Translations under genes and position numbers: made by a program
NCBI GenBank assembly: GCA_008711295.1
Contig: VUYV01000392.1
Location: 142,154 to 206,153 of the forward strand
Reading direction: 5' to 3'
Origin: Anarhynchus alexandrinus
Taxonomy: Eukaryota > Chordata > Aves > Charadriiformes > Charadriidae
Length of the DNA: 64,000 nucleotides
The notes under the pieces: generated by a model
What the model saw: the letters and a program-made list of their open reading frames with translations, nothing else
Told to the model about the DNA's origin: nothing
The model's database searches: none
Shown: in pieces, positions 1 through 11,400 of the stretch
Position numbering within the stretch: position 1 is the first letter of the stretch
Layout: every line of letters begins with the position of its first letter

Positions 1-3000
1 GGCTGATGAAAGCCAAGTGAGCTCTAAAAATACGAGAGACAATACAAACTTCTCCACTTACACCATAATTCAAGTGACAGTGATCTTTTGCTAAAGTGCA
101 CTCTTGAATGCTGGAATGATAGAGCTATAATTGTAATGGAGTCATTTAATTTTGATTTGGATGAAAAGGAGAGCACGAAGCAGACAAGGCATAAAACTCT
201 GCTACTCCCATAAAGGTTAAGAAGCTGGTCATTAAGTGAATTGATTTGGAGTGCTTAAGTAATCTTGTCATTTAAGTCAGAATTCTACCTTTTATCTAAT
301 TTACACTAAAATATCTCCAAATCCCACTGCACTGGTCACAGTCCACCAGTCAGTTTTCAGCTGGGACAGCGTGCAGCTCATTGCTTTTGTCTTCTTTGCC
401 CAGCGTTGTGGTCATTTGGTGCCACGATTCCGCTTTTGGTACAACACGGCTCTGAGTGATGCCTGAAAATACAAGACAGAAGATGGAAATTGCTCCCACC
501 CCACAGGCAGTGCCTCTCCTGCTGGAGAGGACATCTGGAAAGGCTGGGGTACCCCTGCGTGGCTGGGGTGCATGAGAAGGCGGCCATGGAGCTATCACGA
601 TTTGTAAAATGAACGCAATAACTACCCTGGGAATGCTCCTACAAGACCGCACAAAACAAGTTAAGACTACGTATTTATTCACCGCTCCAGCTGAAGAGCT
701 GCCTCCACTGCCTGTGCTCCCAGCTGGGCATCTCCCAGCACCCTGATAGACAGAAAGTTGATTTTTGGTTCAGTAAATTTGTCACGCTCAGCCCTGGAGA
801 GAGCGACGTGCTCGGGAGCAGACCAGGGCAGCGCTGGAAGAGCCTTCCTGATCTCTGCCATCGTCTTACGCCCCAAAGAACAAGCGTTGACAACTTCTCT
901 CGCAACACTATGTTCTGCATATTATGAATAACAAGGCTGCCCTAGCCAGACAGCTCCTTGCTGCAGGACAGTCGAGATGGAAGCGCGGCAACGGGAACGC
1001 GCTCCTCCTCAGACAGATGGAGAGCCAGACCATCGCTGCACACGCAGCAATGGGAGCTGCGCTTGAATCAGACAGCTTCTGACCGAGAGAGATCACCACA
1101 TCTACTCCTCTAAAGCAGGCAGACAGCGTTTGGGAGACGGAGCCACGCAGCCGTGGCTTTGTATTAAGAAAGCCGCTCGCTGCATTTGATCCCGAGTACA
1201 ATGTATGCATAAATTCCGGGACCAAACCCAGCTCCTGTACAAGCCTGTTTATCCAACGTTTCCCTCTCCACCGATCCCCTCCAGAGCAGACCAACAGCCA
1301 TCAGTGGGGATGTCGGTGAGGTTTACTCTGCTCCAGACCAGACCACAGCCAGAGGCCTTTGCGGAGCTGGTAACACGTCACGACTGAGCCCGAGATCCCG
1401 GGTTTCAAGGGGAAGCAGAGAACACGGGGTCAAGCCGCCCTGTACATCACCCTCTCTCGTCCCTGCAGCTCTGACACCCTGCACGATGTCCAAAACAGGA
1501 GGCTGAGGTGTTTGTATCTTAACCCCAGGGAAACCCTCCGAACACTGCACTTCAGCATCACTGAAGGCGACCTGCTCTTCGTTTTCCCCCCCTCCCAAAT
1601 GCAGCACGCAAGGACAAATTAGCACTTGCTTAATTTTAAAATCTCCAAAGGAACTCTCACAGCTGTACTGTAAATCACCCTGCGACTCTTCCCAAGGGAA
1701 GTGTTTCTACCACCGCTACACGGGTCACAAACCCCTTCCCAGAGGGAACAGGAGCGCAGGAGCTCTAGAAGATGCTGGCACAACTGGGCGCGTGACAAAG
1801 CTGTTGTTTAAAGAAGTCCAGCTCACAAGCAGACAATTTCTAAGCTTCTCTTGCCTATCAGGATGACATTAACAAAATATAGCTCTTGTCACAAAACAAC
1901 CCCTTGGCAAACTGCGTGCTGCAGGAATTATTTCTGTGCAGGAAGCACTTAGTTTCACTCAGTATTAATAGTGTCTAAAAGACATCACGTACATTGTATT
2001 AGAGAACAAACAGAAAGCGATGTGAATTACCCAGCAGAGTGGGTTGAATTAGAGATGAAGTCACTTAACAGACCAGAGAATTCCTGACACCTGGTTTCTA
2101 CCCATCCCAACTCCACAGCCAAAATAGGGGGGTTTTGGCAATCTTCGGGGCACAAAATTGCAGGCTAACTTCCCAAAGCTTACACCATCGTTGTCCTATC
2201 ATTAGGAACTAAAAAAAAAAATAATAAAAAAATAAAAAAGAATTCCTACAAATCTTTTCTCTGCTCTCAAGATTACTGGGGACTTATTTCCAGCCTGGAA
2301 GATGTGCCCTTGCCTGGGGTACAGATTTAAAGACGGGGCAGGGAGCACCAAGGTTGGCTGTGAAGACGCTGTTCAAAGCTGTGCAAGAATAATGCACTGT
2401 CGGAGGAACGCCTCACACGAAACAGGCTGCGAACAGAAGCGCTTTAGCTTATTATGGAAGAATTAAAGCACAAACAACTGCAAAACAGTCTTGTCACCCC
2501 AGATCCACGCACTGCCTACAAATTGCTGCCCTAAAAGTCGATTCTCCAGCTCCGTAGGTTTATGGCCGGCACCGCTGTGCCGTGGGAACGCTCTGAGCTG
2601 AGCCCACCAGCCACAAGATCACCTCTGTGAAGGATTTGGGTCACTTAAACAGGGACTTTGCCGCAAAACAGCGAGCTTCAGGTGAAAGTCCCACAGTTTA
2701 CGGAGCTCCCCGTGTAGCTTTAAATGAAAGCTTTTATCGATAGCACCCTTGCTGTTGTGTACAACAACAGGTCTCCGGGGCGCGTGGAAATGCGCTGCGG
2801 GAAGAGCCGGGGACGCTTCGTTGTGTAACTGTTCTCCTTCTCCCCCCGACACCATCACGGGGGATCTGGGGTCCGCTCCCGCTTTGGGCACTGTGCAGCC
2901 CTTTGGGGTGGGGGATTGTTCTGCTTCTCCGTGCCTCAGTTTCTCCCCCTTTGGGAGGAGAAAACACGGTGTAACAGCTAGAGTACCTGCCTGAAAACCT

Positions 3001-4559
3001 GCCTCAAGCTCATCTCCTACTTCCACAGACTGCCAGGAAGACACAAGCAGCATCGCTACATTTCAGAGATGNACTCCACAGCCAAAATAGGGGGGTTTTG
3101 GCAATCTTCGGGGCACAAAATTGCAGGCTAACTTCCCAAAGCTTACACCATCGTTGTCCTTTCAGTAGGAACTAAAAAAAAAAATAATAAAAAAATAAAA
3201 AAGAATTCCTACAAATCTTTTCTCTGCTCTCAAGATTACTGGGGACTCATTTCCAGCCTGGAAGATGTGCCCTTGCCCAGGGCATAGATTTAAAGACGGG
3301 GCAGGGAACACCAAGGTTGGCTGTGAAGATTCTGTTCAAAGCTGTGCAAGATTAATGCACTGTCGGAGGAACGCATCACTTGAAACAGGCTGCGAACAGA
3401 AGCACTTTAGCTTATTATGGAAGAATTAAAGCACAAACAACTGCAAAACAGTCTTGTCACCCCAGATCCACGCGCTGCCTACAAATTGCTGCCCTAAAAG
3501 TCGATTCTCCAGCTCCGTAGGTTTATGGCCGGCACCGCTGTGCCGTGGGAACGCTCAGAGCTGAGCCCACCAGCCACAAGATCACCTCTGTGAAGGATTT
3601 GGGTCACTTAAACAGGGACTTTGCCGCAAAACAGCGAGCTTCAGGTGAAAGTCCCACAGTTTACGGAGCTCCCCGTGTAGCTTTAAATGAAAGCTTTTAT
3701 CGATAGCACCCTTGCTGTTGTGTACAACAACAGGTCTCCGGGGCGCGTGGAAATGCGCTGCGGGAAGAGCCGGGGACGCTTCGTTGTGTAACTGTTCTCC
3801 TTCTCCCCCCGACACCATCACGGGGGATCTGGGGTCCGCTCCTGCTTTGGGCACTGTGCAGCCCTTTGGGGTGGGGGATTGTTCTGCTTCTCCGTGCCTC
3901 AGTTTCTCCCCCTTTGGGAGGAGAAAACACGGTGTAACAGCTAGAGTACCTGCCTGAAAACCTGCCTCAAGCTCATCTCCTACTTCCACAGACTGCCAGG
4001 AAGACACAAGCAGCATCGCTACGTTTCAGAGATGTCGCGATAAATAAAAAAAAAAAAGCATGGCTTGGCCCCGAGGGGCTGAACCTGCGGTGTCCGGAAC
4101 CGCAGCGATGCCGGGCTGGCGGCCGGTCCCCGGTTCCTGCCCGCGCCGCCAGCACCGACACCGCCGTTCGCACCGTAAACTTCCCGCCTCGGCTCTCCGC
4201 ACGGCCGCTGCCCGTCCGCCGGCGGGACGAGCCCCATCCCTCCCGGTAGGATGCAAACCGGGAGCCGCTCCGCGGGATTCCACCGGGCGGAGGAGGTGGA
4301 TGGGACGGGACGGGACGGGACGACACCGAGCCGGGGGCTCCTGTCCCACCGGCTGCAGCGACCAGAGCCGGAGGGGGGGTGAAGCGGGATGGGGGCGCCC
4401 ACCGACAACATCGGAGGGAGGCAAAGGAGGAGAGGGGGGACCGGGACGACACACGCAGAGCGGCCGAACGGCGGCGCGGAGTCCGGGACGGAGCGCACGG
4501 CGGCCAAAAGCACCGCGACGGGACGGGACGCACCGGAGCCCGGTCCGCAGCCGCTTTAC
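1..4559 (-). other. WHRN: WHRN intron 1 (5' part; continues beyond window start)
   Basis: This is the sequence downstream, in the sense of transcription, of the WHRN exon 1 donor, which reads GTAAAG on the minus strand at 4559-4554. The acceptor and all later exons lie outside the window to the left. The part next to exon 1 is GC-rich and contains a short GGGAC pentamer run (about 4302-4322). Bases 2110-4034 hold a 962-base direct duplication, described separately. Bases 1-2109 are ordinary AT-balanced intron with no recognisable exon, RNA gene or repeat family. Confidence 0.85.
2110..4034. repeat. Direct duplication, 2 x 962 bases, separated by one N
   Basis: Bases 2110-3071 and 3073-4034 are the same 962-base segment in the same orientation. 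By eye they differ at about 20 substitutions (about 2 percent), mostly in the first 400 bases, with no length change. A single N at 3072 separates them. Both copies lie in WHRN intron 1. Equal length, substitution-only differences and the lone N suggest two alleles or overlapping contig ends placed in tandem rather than an old tandem duplication. A real recent duplication cannot be excluded from sequence alone. Confidence 0.93.
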
Positions 4560-5162
4560 CTTAACAGCCTCGGCGTGGGTCACCCTATCCAAGGACTTGC
4601 CGTTGACCCCCAGGATCTGGTCGCCGACTCGCAGCCCCTCTCGCTCGGCCAGGGACCCCGGTTCCACCAGGGAGACGTAGATGCCCACGCCGTGCTCGGC
4701 CCCGCCGCGGATGCTGAAGCCCAGTCCCTCGTGGGCCTTGCTCCGCCGCAGCGTCACCTGCCGCAGCTCCCCGGGGACCACCGGCGGCGGAGGGGCGGGG
4801 GGGGGCAGGTAGGGCCCCTCGGCGGTGTACTGGTCGAAGAGGAGCTGGTCGGAGCGCGGCAGGACGAGGCGGAGCAGCGGGAGGAGCTGGCGGCGGCGGG
4901 GCCCGTCGAGGAGGGCGCGGAGGGAGCGCACCAGGTCGCAGACGTTGCGGCGGCCGTGGTAGGCGTTGAGGCAGAGGATGAAGCGCTCCCGCTCCGCTTC
5001 GCTCAGCAGCGCCGTCAGCGCCTGGTGCAGCCGCCGCACGTTGGCCGACAGCGGCCGCGGCCCCGCCGCCACCGCCACCGCCGCCGGTCCCGCCGCCGAG
5101 CCCAGCGAGCCCGAGGAGGAGGAGGAGGAGTGCACCGACACGCCGTCCAGCTCCGCGCTCAT
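4560..5162 (-). CDS. WHRN: Whirlin, coding exon 1 (residues 1-201; partial gene)
   Basis: Whirlin is a multi-PDZ scaffold that organises the tip complex of hair-cell stereocilia (with MYO15A and EPS8) and the Usher type 2 complex of photoreceptors (with usherin and ADGRV1). This exon encodes 201 residues. It has a Ser/Ala-rich N terminus beginning MSAELDGVSVH, the first harmonin-homology domain (about 38-114, starting LSANVRRLHQAL and ending near LFDQYTAEG), and a proline-rich linker (about 119-130). It then enters PDZ1 at about 135, with the carboxylate-binding loop GLGF at 146-149 and the conserved stretch GVGIYVSLVEPGS. It stops after HAEAVK at a GTAAAG donor. The minus-strand frame is open further upstream, but the chosen Met aligns with the mammalian start (recalled as MNAPLDGLSV), so ATG at 5162 is preferred. 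PDZ1 is completed in exon 2, outside the window. This first exon is specific to long isoforms. Confidence 0.97.
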
Positions 5163-5620
5163 CGCGCCGCGTAAAACCGGTCCCGGACCGGCTCCGACCG
5201 GTCCCGAACCCGGACCCGGACCGGTCCCGAACCNNNNNNNNNNNNNNNNNNNNNNNNNNNNNNNNNNNNNNNNNNNNNNNNNNNNNNNNNNNNNNNNNNN
5301 NNNNNNNNNNNNNNNNNNNNNNNNNNNNNNNNNNNNNNNNNNNNNNNNNNNNNNNNNNNNNNNNNNNNNNNNNNNNNNNNNNNNNNNNNNNNNNNNNNNN
5401 NNNNNNNNNNNNNNNNNNNNNNNNNNNNNNNNNNNNNNNNNNNNNNNNNNNNNNNNNNNNNNNNNNNNNNNNNNNNNNNNCCCGCAGCCGTCCGGGGGGA
5501 GGCGGGAGCGGCTTCCCCGCAGCAACGGCGGCACAACGGCCTTCCAGCCCTGCTCGGGCCCGGCCGCGGAGCAGTGACATGGGGGGAAGATGGCTTTCCC
5601 CGACGGTCCCACCGGAGGCC
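5163..5620 (-). promoter_or_regulatory. WHRN: GC-rich WHRN 5' UTR/promoter region with sequencing gap
   Basis: Sequence immediately upstream of the whirlin start codon is extremely GC- and CpG-rich on both sides of an N gap. Between 5174 and 5233 a degenerate ACCGGTCCCG-type unit recurs about five times, and the gap begins directly after it. No TATA box is visible, as expected for a CpG-island promoter. The transcription start cannot be placed because of the gap. Confidence 0.6.
5234..5480. other. Assembly gap (247 N) in the WHRN promoter
   Basis: An uninterrupted run of N lies between the repetitive GC-rich motif array and more GC-rich sequence. Such gaps commonly mark GC-driven read dropout. 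Confidence 0.99.
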
Positions 5621-5962
5621 CCTGTGCAGCACCTGCTGGAAGGGCAGCCAGGCGGCTCACAGCCCGGGAGAACAGCCTGCCCGGGACACACGGCCCCCGA
5701 TACTTCACCCCTACGGCTGTTTTCCCATTGCCCAATGTGCCAGACAATGGATTGTCGTTAAGTTATAGCATTGGTCATTATAACTGGTCATAATAATTAT
5801 TACTGGTCAGTTGTAATACTGCTAATTCACCCATTCAGCAGAGNTCTTCTCCAGGCTGAACCCCCCATCTCTGCCAGCCTGTCCCCCCAGCAGAGGGGCT
5901 TCAGCCCTCGCAGCANCATCACAGGCTCCATTTTAATCACAAGTCAGTAGGATTTAGCCAAC
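5621..5962. other. WHRN upstream flank with a 71-base CR1 fragment between single Ns
   Basis: Non-coding. Lone Ns at 5844 and 5916 enclose 71 bases (5845-5915) that match 6307-6377 inside the neighbouring CR1 element base for base. A motif TGGTCA occurs three times between 5772 and 5809 in an AT-rich stretch. No gene is seen. Confidence 0.7.
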
Positions 5963-6538
5963 AGAATCATAGAATGGTTTGGGTTGGAAATGACCTTGAA
6001 GACCATCCAGTGCCACCCCCCTGCCCTGGGCAGGGACACCTCCCACCAGCCCAGGTTGCTCCAAGCCCCGTCCAACCTGGCCTTGAACACCTCCAGGGAT
6101 GGGGCAGCCACAGCTTCTCTGGGCAACCTGCGCCAGGGGCTCACCGCCCTCACAGTCAAGATGTTTCTCCTAAGATCTCATCTAAACTTCCCCTCTTTCA
6201 GTTTAAAACCATTCCCCCTCACCCCATCGCTCCCTTCCCTGATCCAGAGTTCCTTCCCAGCTCTCCTGTAGCTCCTTTAGGGACTGGAAGGGGCTCTGAG
6301 GTCTTCTCTTCTCCAGGCTGAACCCCCCATCTCTGCCAGCCTGTCCCCCCAGCAGAGGGGCTTCAGCCCTCGCAGCATCCTCTGGCCCCTCTCCAACAGC
6401 TCCGTGTCCTTCTGCTGTGGGGACCTCCCGAGTTGGGGGCAGCACTGCAGGGGGGTCTCCCCAGAGCGGAGCAGAGGAACACAATCCCCCCCTCGCCCTG
6501 CTGCCCACACTGCTGGGGATGCAGCCCAGGACTGCACA
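5963..6538 (-). mobile_element. CR1 LINE, 3' portion
   Basis: The plus strand begins with AGAATCATAGAATGG, the complement of the short ATTCTATGA-type repeats that end CR1 elements. It continues with the standard CR1 3' region (accttgaagaccatccagtg, cctccagggatggggcagcc, and so on). The element is therefore in minus orientation, 5'-truncated near 6538. It has no intact reading frame and is a dead non-LTR retrotransposon fragment. Confidence 0.93.
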
Positions 6539-7373
6539 CTGATAGGGTGTTGAAGCAATTTATGATGTCGGGCTTGGAGTGAAACCCCACAGCAGTTACT
6601 CCCCGCTTCGTTTGGCAAACACGGCCACCCGGAGAAGCCCTTCCTGTGACGGATCCTGGTGATCTCCATCCAGCTATCGAGAAGCCGGCAGGGAGCCGGA
6701 GTCACAAACCGTAGCGTGGATCGGTGGGATCGAGGGGAGCACGTCCTCGCCTGGGATGCTGCCACACACCTAACCACCCTCTTCTCTGCTTCCACACCTC
6801 TGACTGCGACTGTGGGTCCAGAAGTGAAGCGTCACGATTAGAAGGCAGTGCAGAAACCCAGGGACTGCTTTTCCAGTTGCTGGATGAATTATTTCTTGCC
6901 ACACAAGGTTTTAGTTTCTTTTACATCTCTGGAGCACTGAGCAAAGACTATTTTCCACCTCAGTCACATGAAATCTTCCTGTCTTCGCTGAAGTGCCTTC
7001 TATGCGCCGCAGTAGAGGAGGATTAAACCTAATTTATCATATGCATCTTGATAAGAATAGAATTCGTTTTGTTCGTGGATATGATGGAAGAGCTTTAACA
7101 GCTGCATTACAAGTAGTTCTCTGTATTAAAGCTTTGTCGGAGCTTTCAATGCCTTGTTTTAAACAAAAGTAAACAAAGCAGATTGCTAATTGAAATTCAG
7201 GTTCTAACTGTGAGTGATAAATAAGCAGATGGAACAGTCAACATTACTGGAAAAAAGGGACAATATAGGACAGAAAAGCGAGTAAAAACAAAAATACGCC
7301 TACGTCAGCCAAACAAAATAAGAGAAGGGCAAAAAAGGTATCGCGCGTCTTGGAATTGCACTCAAACACAATT
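6539..7373. other. Intergenic, no gene seen
   Basis: Moderately AT-rich sequence without recognisable exons, RNA genes or repeat families. The small open frames have no domain signature. Confidence 0.6.
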
Positions 7374-7568
7374 TTAATGCTTAGTACCCCGCTGAAAGAC
7401 TCCTCTGTTTAAAGTACTGCTATTACCACAAGTGCAGTATTCTGAGCAACTCCAACCTTTTTTTTTTTTTTTNTTAATGCTTAGTACCCCGCTGAAAGAC
7501 TCCTCTGTTTAAAGTACTGCTGTTACCACAAGTGCAGTATTCTGAGCAACTCCAACTTTTTTTTTTTT
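7374..7568. repeat. Direct duplication (~97 bases x 2) separated by one N and a T run
   Basis: Bases 7374-7472 and 7474-7568 repeat the same segment, starting ttaatgcttagtaccccgct and ending in a poly-T run. A lone N at 7473 separates them. The copies differ by one substitution (tattacc/tgttacc), one base before the T run, and T-run length. This is probably a failed join at a homopolymer. Confidence 0.92.
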
Positions 7569-7659
7569 AATCCTACGAGAAGACACCAACTGTGTTAAAA
7601 GGAGCAGAAGCCACTGAGCTGCCCCGGCACGGCGCTGGCTCCCGACCGGAGCAGCACCT

Positions 7660-8428
7660 TGCCGTGGTTTGGGCCGGGCTGGCCACCAAAAGGAAGGACA
7701 GATGCTCTCTTTTACCTCTCTCCCCTTCAGAGAAGAGAGAGCATCTCCCTTCAGAGGAGAGGAGATAAGTTAGAGACAGAGAGACTTATGAGTTGAAAAG
7801 AAACTGAACTACTTTAATGAAATATTAAGAATAAAATAAAAAGATATTAATATTAATAAGAAAATAATTAACTAGACACAATATATACAACCCTTATCGA
7901 GCTCCCAGGGCGACGATCATGTCACCAGCAGGCACTGGGAAAGTCCCAGTCTGGACTCAGCGACGGACAGGAGCTGAACTCCAGAGCTGGATTCGGGAAC
8001 ACACGGATTGGGATCAAAAGCAGATGAACGGAGTCCTCCTCAGACGTCGGCCGTTGAAGGAAGAGCCCTGACCCTTTGATCCCTCAGCTTTTATACTGAG
8101 CGTGGTGCGGATGGGATGGAATACCCTGTGGGTCAGTTTTGGGTCACCTGTCCTGTCCTGTCCCTCCTCCCCACAGGTGGGGCCCCACTGCCGACCCTCC
8201 AACTTGGTGCACAGCACGGGGAGCTGCCCCGGGTGTTAGAGCGGTAGGTGCGAGCAGGAGCCTCCCTGCATGCCATTCCCTGGTATTCGTTATAAATATC
8301 ACACCTTATCTGCTGGAAGCGGATACTGTCTGAAAAATACGCCATTAATTTCAGAGAGTTAGAAGAGGCTTATGAAAAGCAAAATTACTGAAAAGAAAAT
8401 TGGTTCTGTTTTACCTCAAACCAGGACA
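7660..8428 (-). mobile_element. Solo LTR, avian ERVL-type endogenous retrovirus
   Basis: The plus strand reads TGCCGTGGTTTG at the left edge and CAAACCAGGACA at the right edge, so in the minus sense the element starts TGTCCTGGTTTG and ends with CA. It is 769 bases long and flanked by a near-perfect 5-base target-site duplication (cacct 7655-7659, cacat 8429-8433). In the minus sense it has a TATAAAAG promoter box (about 8088-8095), then an AT-rich stretch with an ATTAAA polyadenylation-type signal, in the order expected for U3-R-U5. There is no internal retroviral sequence on either side, so this is a recombined solo LTR. Family assignment rests on remembered avian ERVL LTR consensus features. 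Confidence 0.82.
8088..8095 (-). promoter_or_regulatory. TATA box of the minus-strand LTR
   Basis: The minus strand reads CAGTATAAAAGCTG across this site, within the U3 part of the LTR, at the position where avian ERVL LTRs carry their promoter box. Confidence 0.55.
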
Positions 8429-8433
8429 CACAT

Positions 8434-11400
8434 CCAGTTCTTCCCCCTTCGGCAGAGCACGGCAATGCCCAAACCACAGTCTCCGCGGGTATTCAATGAC
8501 CAAAGCTGCCTGTTTGGCCCCTGATATTTTGACCACTACTCCGGAAACTATCAATAAGCAGTTTCCTGAGCTTAAGACAAGTTCAATCCAATGCTGCCCA
8601 GCAGAAACGCGCACAACATCCACACGAGTATCTACATTTTAAAATAATTCTGTTTTCTTATTGCTGTTACAGCCCTGCCAGTGGAGGCATTCATCCGCAG
8701 GATGCCCCATCCAGCTTCTCCCTGCCGTAGGACAGCCCCATGGCACCCCTCTGGAGCAGGACTGGATTGGTGCCCATTCTAGTTTCTGCTCACAGAGCAC
8801 ATAGAAAGTTTTGATCCCCAGATGTTTTACAGATTCAAATTGTTCAGACATTGAGCAAGTTGGATCTTCATCGTATACCGTCCAGCCAGGGACCCCCACT
8901 ACTTCTCCTTTGGAGAACAAAGGGATTGAGATCTTCCCATAGAACCTCAGCTTTGAAGCGAAGCTGATAAAGCCCCTAGAAATTAATCTTCTCCACTGCT
9001 TTAAGCGCTTAAGCCATGCAGTTGAGAGAGAGCAGCGCGTGGCCTTGGGCCAGAGGGGAAAGAGGGGCTTCACCCAACTCTTGGGCACAGGAGCGTTCCC
9101 ACACCCCAGTAAAACCTCTCAAAGCTTTCCCAGCACAAGCGACGCTGCTGAACCAATGCCCCCCAGCAGTTTGCCGTACCTGCGGAGAGCCGCGTAGCTC
9201 AGCGGGCCGAGTTCTCGCTACCGAAAAATAAAACTAGTCCTTTCGGGAAGGGAGCCGGCAGCGAGCGCTCAGGGTGGAAAGTCAACGCCAGGTACAAACG
9301 GCATCACTCAAACATGCAGGTGAGCGGTCCTTTGGAGCTGAGATTAGCGAACGCTGAGCGTCCACCGTCATTCCCGGGGCAACTCCTGGCTGAACTCGAC
9401 CTTTGTTAACCGGAGGGGCTACACAGACACCGGCAACGAAACTCCAGCGCCCTCGCACAGAGCTGGGAGCTGCGGGAGCAGTTGGGCACTGCACAGGCAC
9501 AACTCTAAAACTGCATTTCAGATCCAACCCCTGACTCGTGCAGCGCAGTGCCTTAAGGCTAGCAAAAGCCGCAAAGGTGTTATTCATTTTCTTTTTTTTT
9601 TTTTTTAAAAATCATCCTTGCAGCACAAAATAATCCCATGCATTTGCTAAGTGCCAGATGAATAAATTGCCTAACCTTTCCGCTTTAATCCATTGTAATC
9701 ACTTTCCAGAGCGCTCTTTGAAAAGTGAGCTCCGCGTTTCCACAGCAGCTGTGCTCCTAATTAAAAGGCACTGTAGCAAGAAGACGAGGCGACGTAGTTC
9801 TGGTTGGAAATGCCTTGCTGCAGAGCCGGAGGACTGAGCTGAACTGCGAGGAGGGCCAGGGAAGCAGCAGCAGCAGCCGCCTGTGCTCTAGGCTCCTTAA
9901 GAGAGTATTAGGGGATGGCTGGCACCCAGGGCTGCCTCTTGGCTAAATCCCCGTTTAGCAGATTGGCTCCCAATCCGCTGTCCCTGGCCGGCTGGGCTGG
10001 TTTGTGCGCCTCGAACATGTGCTTTCCTCAGCATGGGCGAGAATCAGCTGAGCGCTGCAGTTAAGCGCTCTCCAGAAATAGCCGACGCGGAGGGAAAAGC
10101 ATCACGAGGGGTCTCCGAAGAGAAGTCCTGCGCTCCGCGGGCTCCAGCACCGCCCCACCGTTTGTCTTGCCGTAACGCCGAGTCCGGCACAATTCAGGTC
10201 CGAGTTCCCCACCGTGCTGGGTGCCGCGCAGAGAGCGGAGACGCCCGCTCCATCTCTTCAGCTCCGGGTACAACGGGCAGAAGTCGGATTGAAAGCCAAG
10301 CCCTAGGAGCAGTGAGAAATCATCATTTCAAGGGGGATTTTCTGAGCTCTGAGTTATGAGCACAGATGTAATCCACTCGCAACGGGAATGTTTCCAATTT
10401 ATGGGTGCTGCCGTGCTTAATCAGACCAAGTTCAATTCGACACGTCCCAGCAAACAGCCAGCGGTAGATGCCCAAGAGCACAGTTCAACCTGAAACAGGT
10501 TCAATCTGGCGGGGATTTGTTGTTTTCCATTGTGCAAGGGAAGATCCAAGACAAGAATTTTAGCTCCGAACCACTGAGACATACCGTTTCCACTGGGGGG
10601 GCACCGCAGGATTACAGTTTGTCAGTCATTTAGATACCGCCTGGATTAAAAAGTTAATCAAATCAGAGAGCAATAGTTTCACCTGTATTACCAGAGATAT
10701 TTTGGTTTAATGCCACTGGAGTGCTTTGACACTTATTAAAACTGAAAGTCAAAGCACTTCAAATTAAAACAAAACCACATTTTGGGAAAGCATTTCCTTG
10801 AGATAAAGTGACTTTTTCTGCTGAAAAAACCCTTCCAACTGAAAAGTTTCACACCCAGATTTGCCTGCAGTGATGTCTCCACTGTGCCAACACCGCTGAG
10901 CGTAACCCTGCTTCACAGTGCCAGGCGACTTAAAAGCTGCAATCCTCCTCCCCTCTCCGGCAATTTCTTGCACTTACGCTCTCTCCAGTCCTTTTTGAAA
11001 TGCCTGAAAGGAAAAAGCCCCTTGCATCATTGGGTTGGGTTTTTTTCCCCCTGATGCCCAGCACAAATCATCTGGAAGTCATGATGTGGACCTGGACGTT
11101 ACGGACAGGCAAAGCGGGGACTCGCTCAGGGTCAGTCTTTGTCACTGCCTCGTCTCTGATTTGGGCGCCTTGGCTGTTAAACATCTCTGTCTATAAAGGA
11201 CACGGAGCCTGTCCATGAGGGTTGGCTGTCCTTAGGTGTGGGAGGGGATGTCTCTGGCGTGGTGGCATGGGCAGCACATGCAGAAGGAACCAGCCTTAGG
11301 GGGGAAGCAACTCGCTCCACAGGACTGGGCTGATTTGTGTTAACTGTGGAAATTGTCAAGCAGGTCCGATGTTCCCAGAGAGAGGAGGTGGCTGGCAGAG

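Noticed and set aside
2619..4016. Paired identical 144-codon minus-strand frames
   Set aside because: They exist only because the 962-base segment is duplicated. They show no domain signature or splice context and lie within WHRN intron 1.
4389..5174. Long plus-strand open frame (261 codons) opposite WHRN exon 1
   Set aside because: It is the complement of a GC-rich coding exon, where stops are rare in every frame. The minus-strand frame has clear whirlin homology; this one has none.
4026..5747. Extended 573-codon minus-strand frame through the N gap as a longer whirlin
   Set aside because: It reads through Ns upstream and past the GTAAAG donor downstream. Homology supports only 4560-5162.
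5772..5809. Three TGGTCA motifs suggesting a nuclear-receptor cluster
   Set aside because: Spacings of 13 and 19 bases fit no standard direct-repeat receptor element, and the AT-rich context makes chance likely.
5944..6508. Open frames within CR1 sequence, and similar frames at 34090-34841
   Set aside because: They are translations of truncated CR1 3' regions, lacking reverse transcriptase motifs.
9190..9210. tRNA-like GCGTAGCTCAGCGGG
   Set aside because: It resembles a D-arm A-box, but no matching acceptor stem, anticodon arm or B-box follows at the right spacing.
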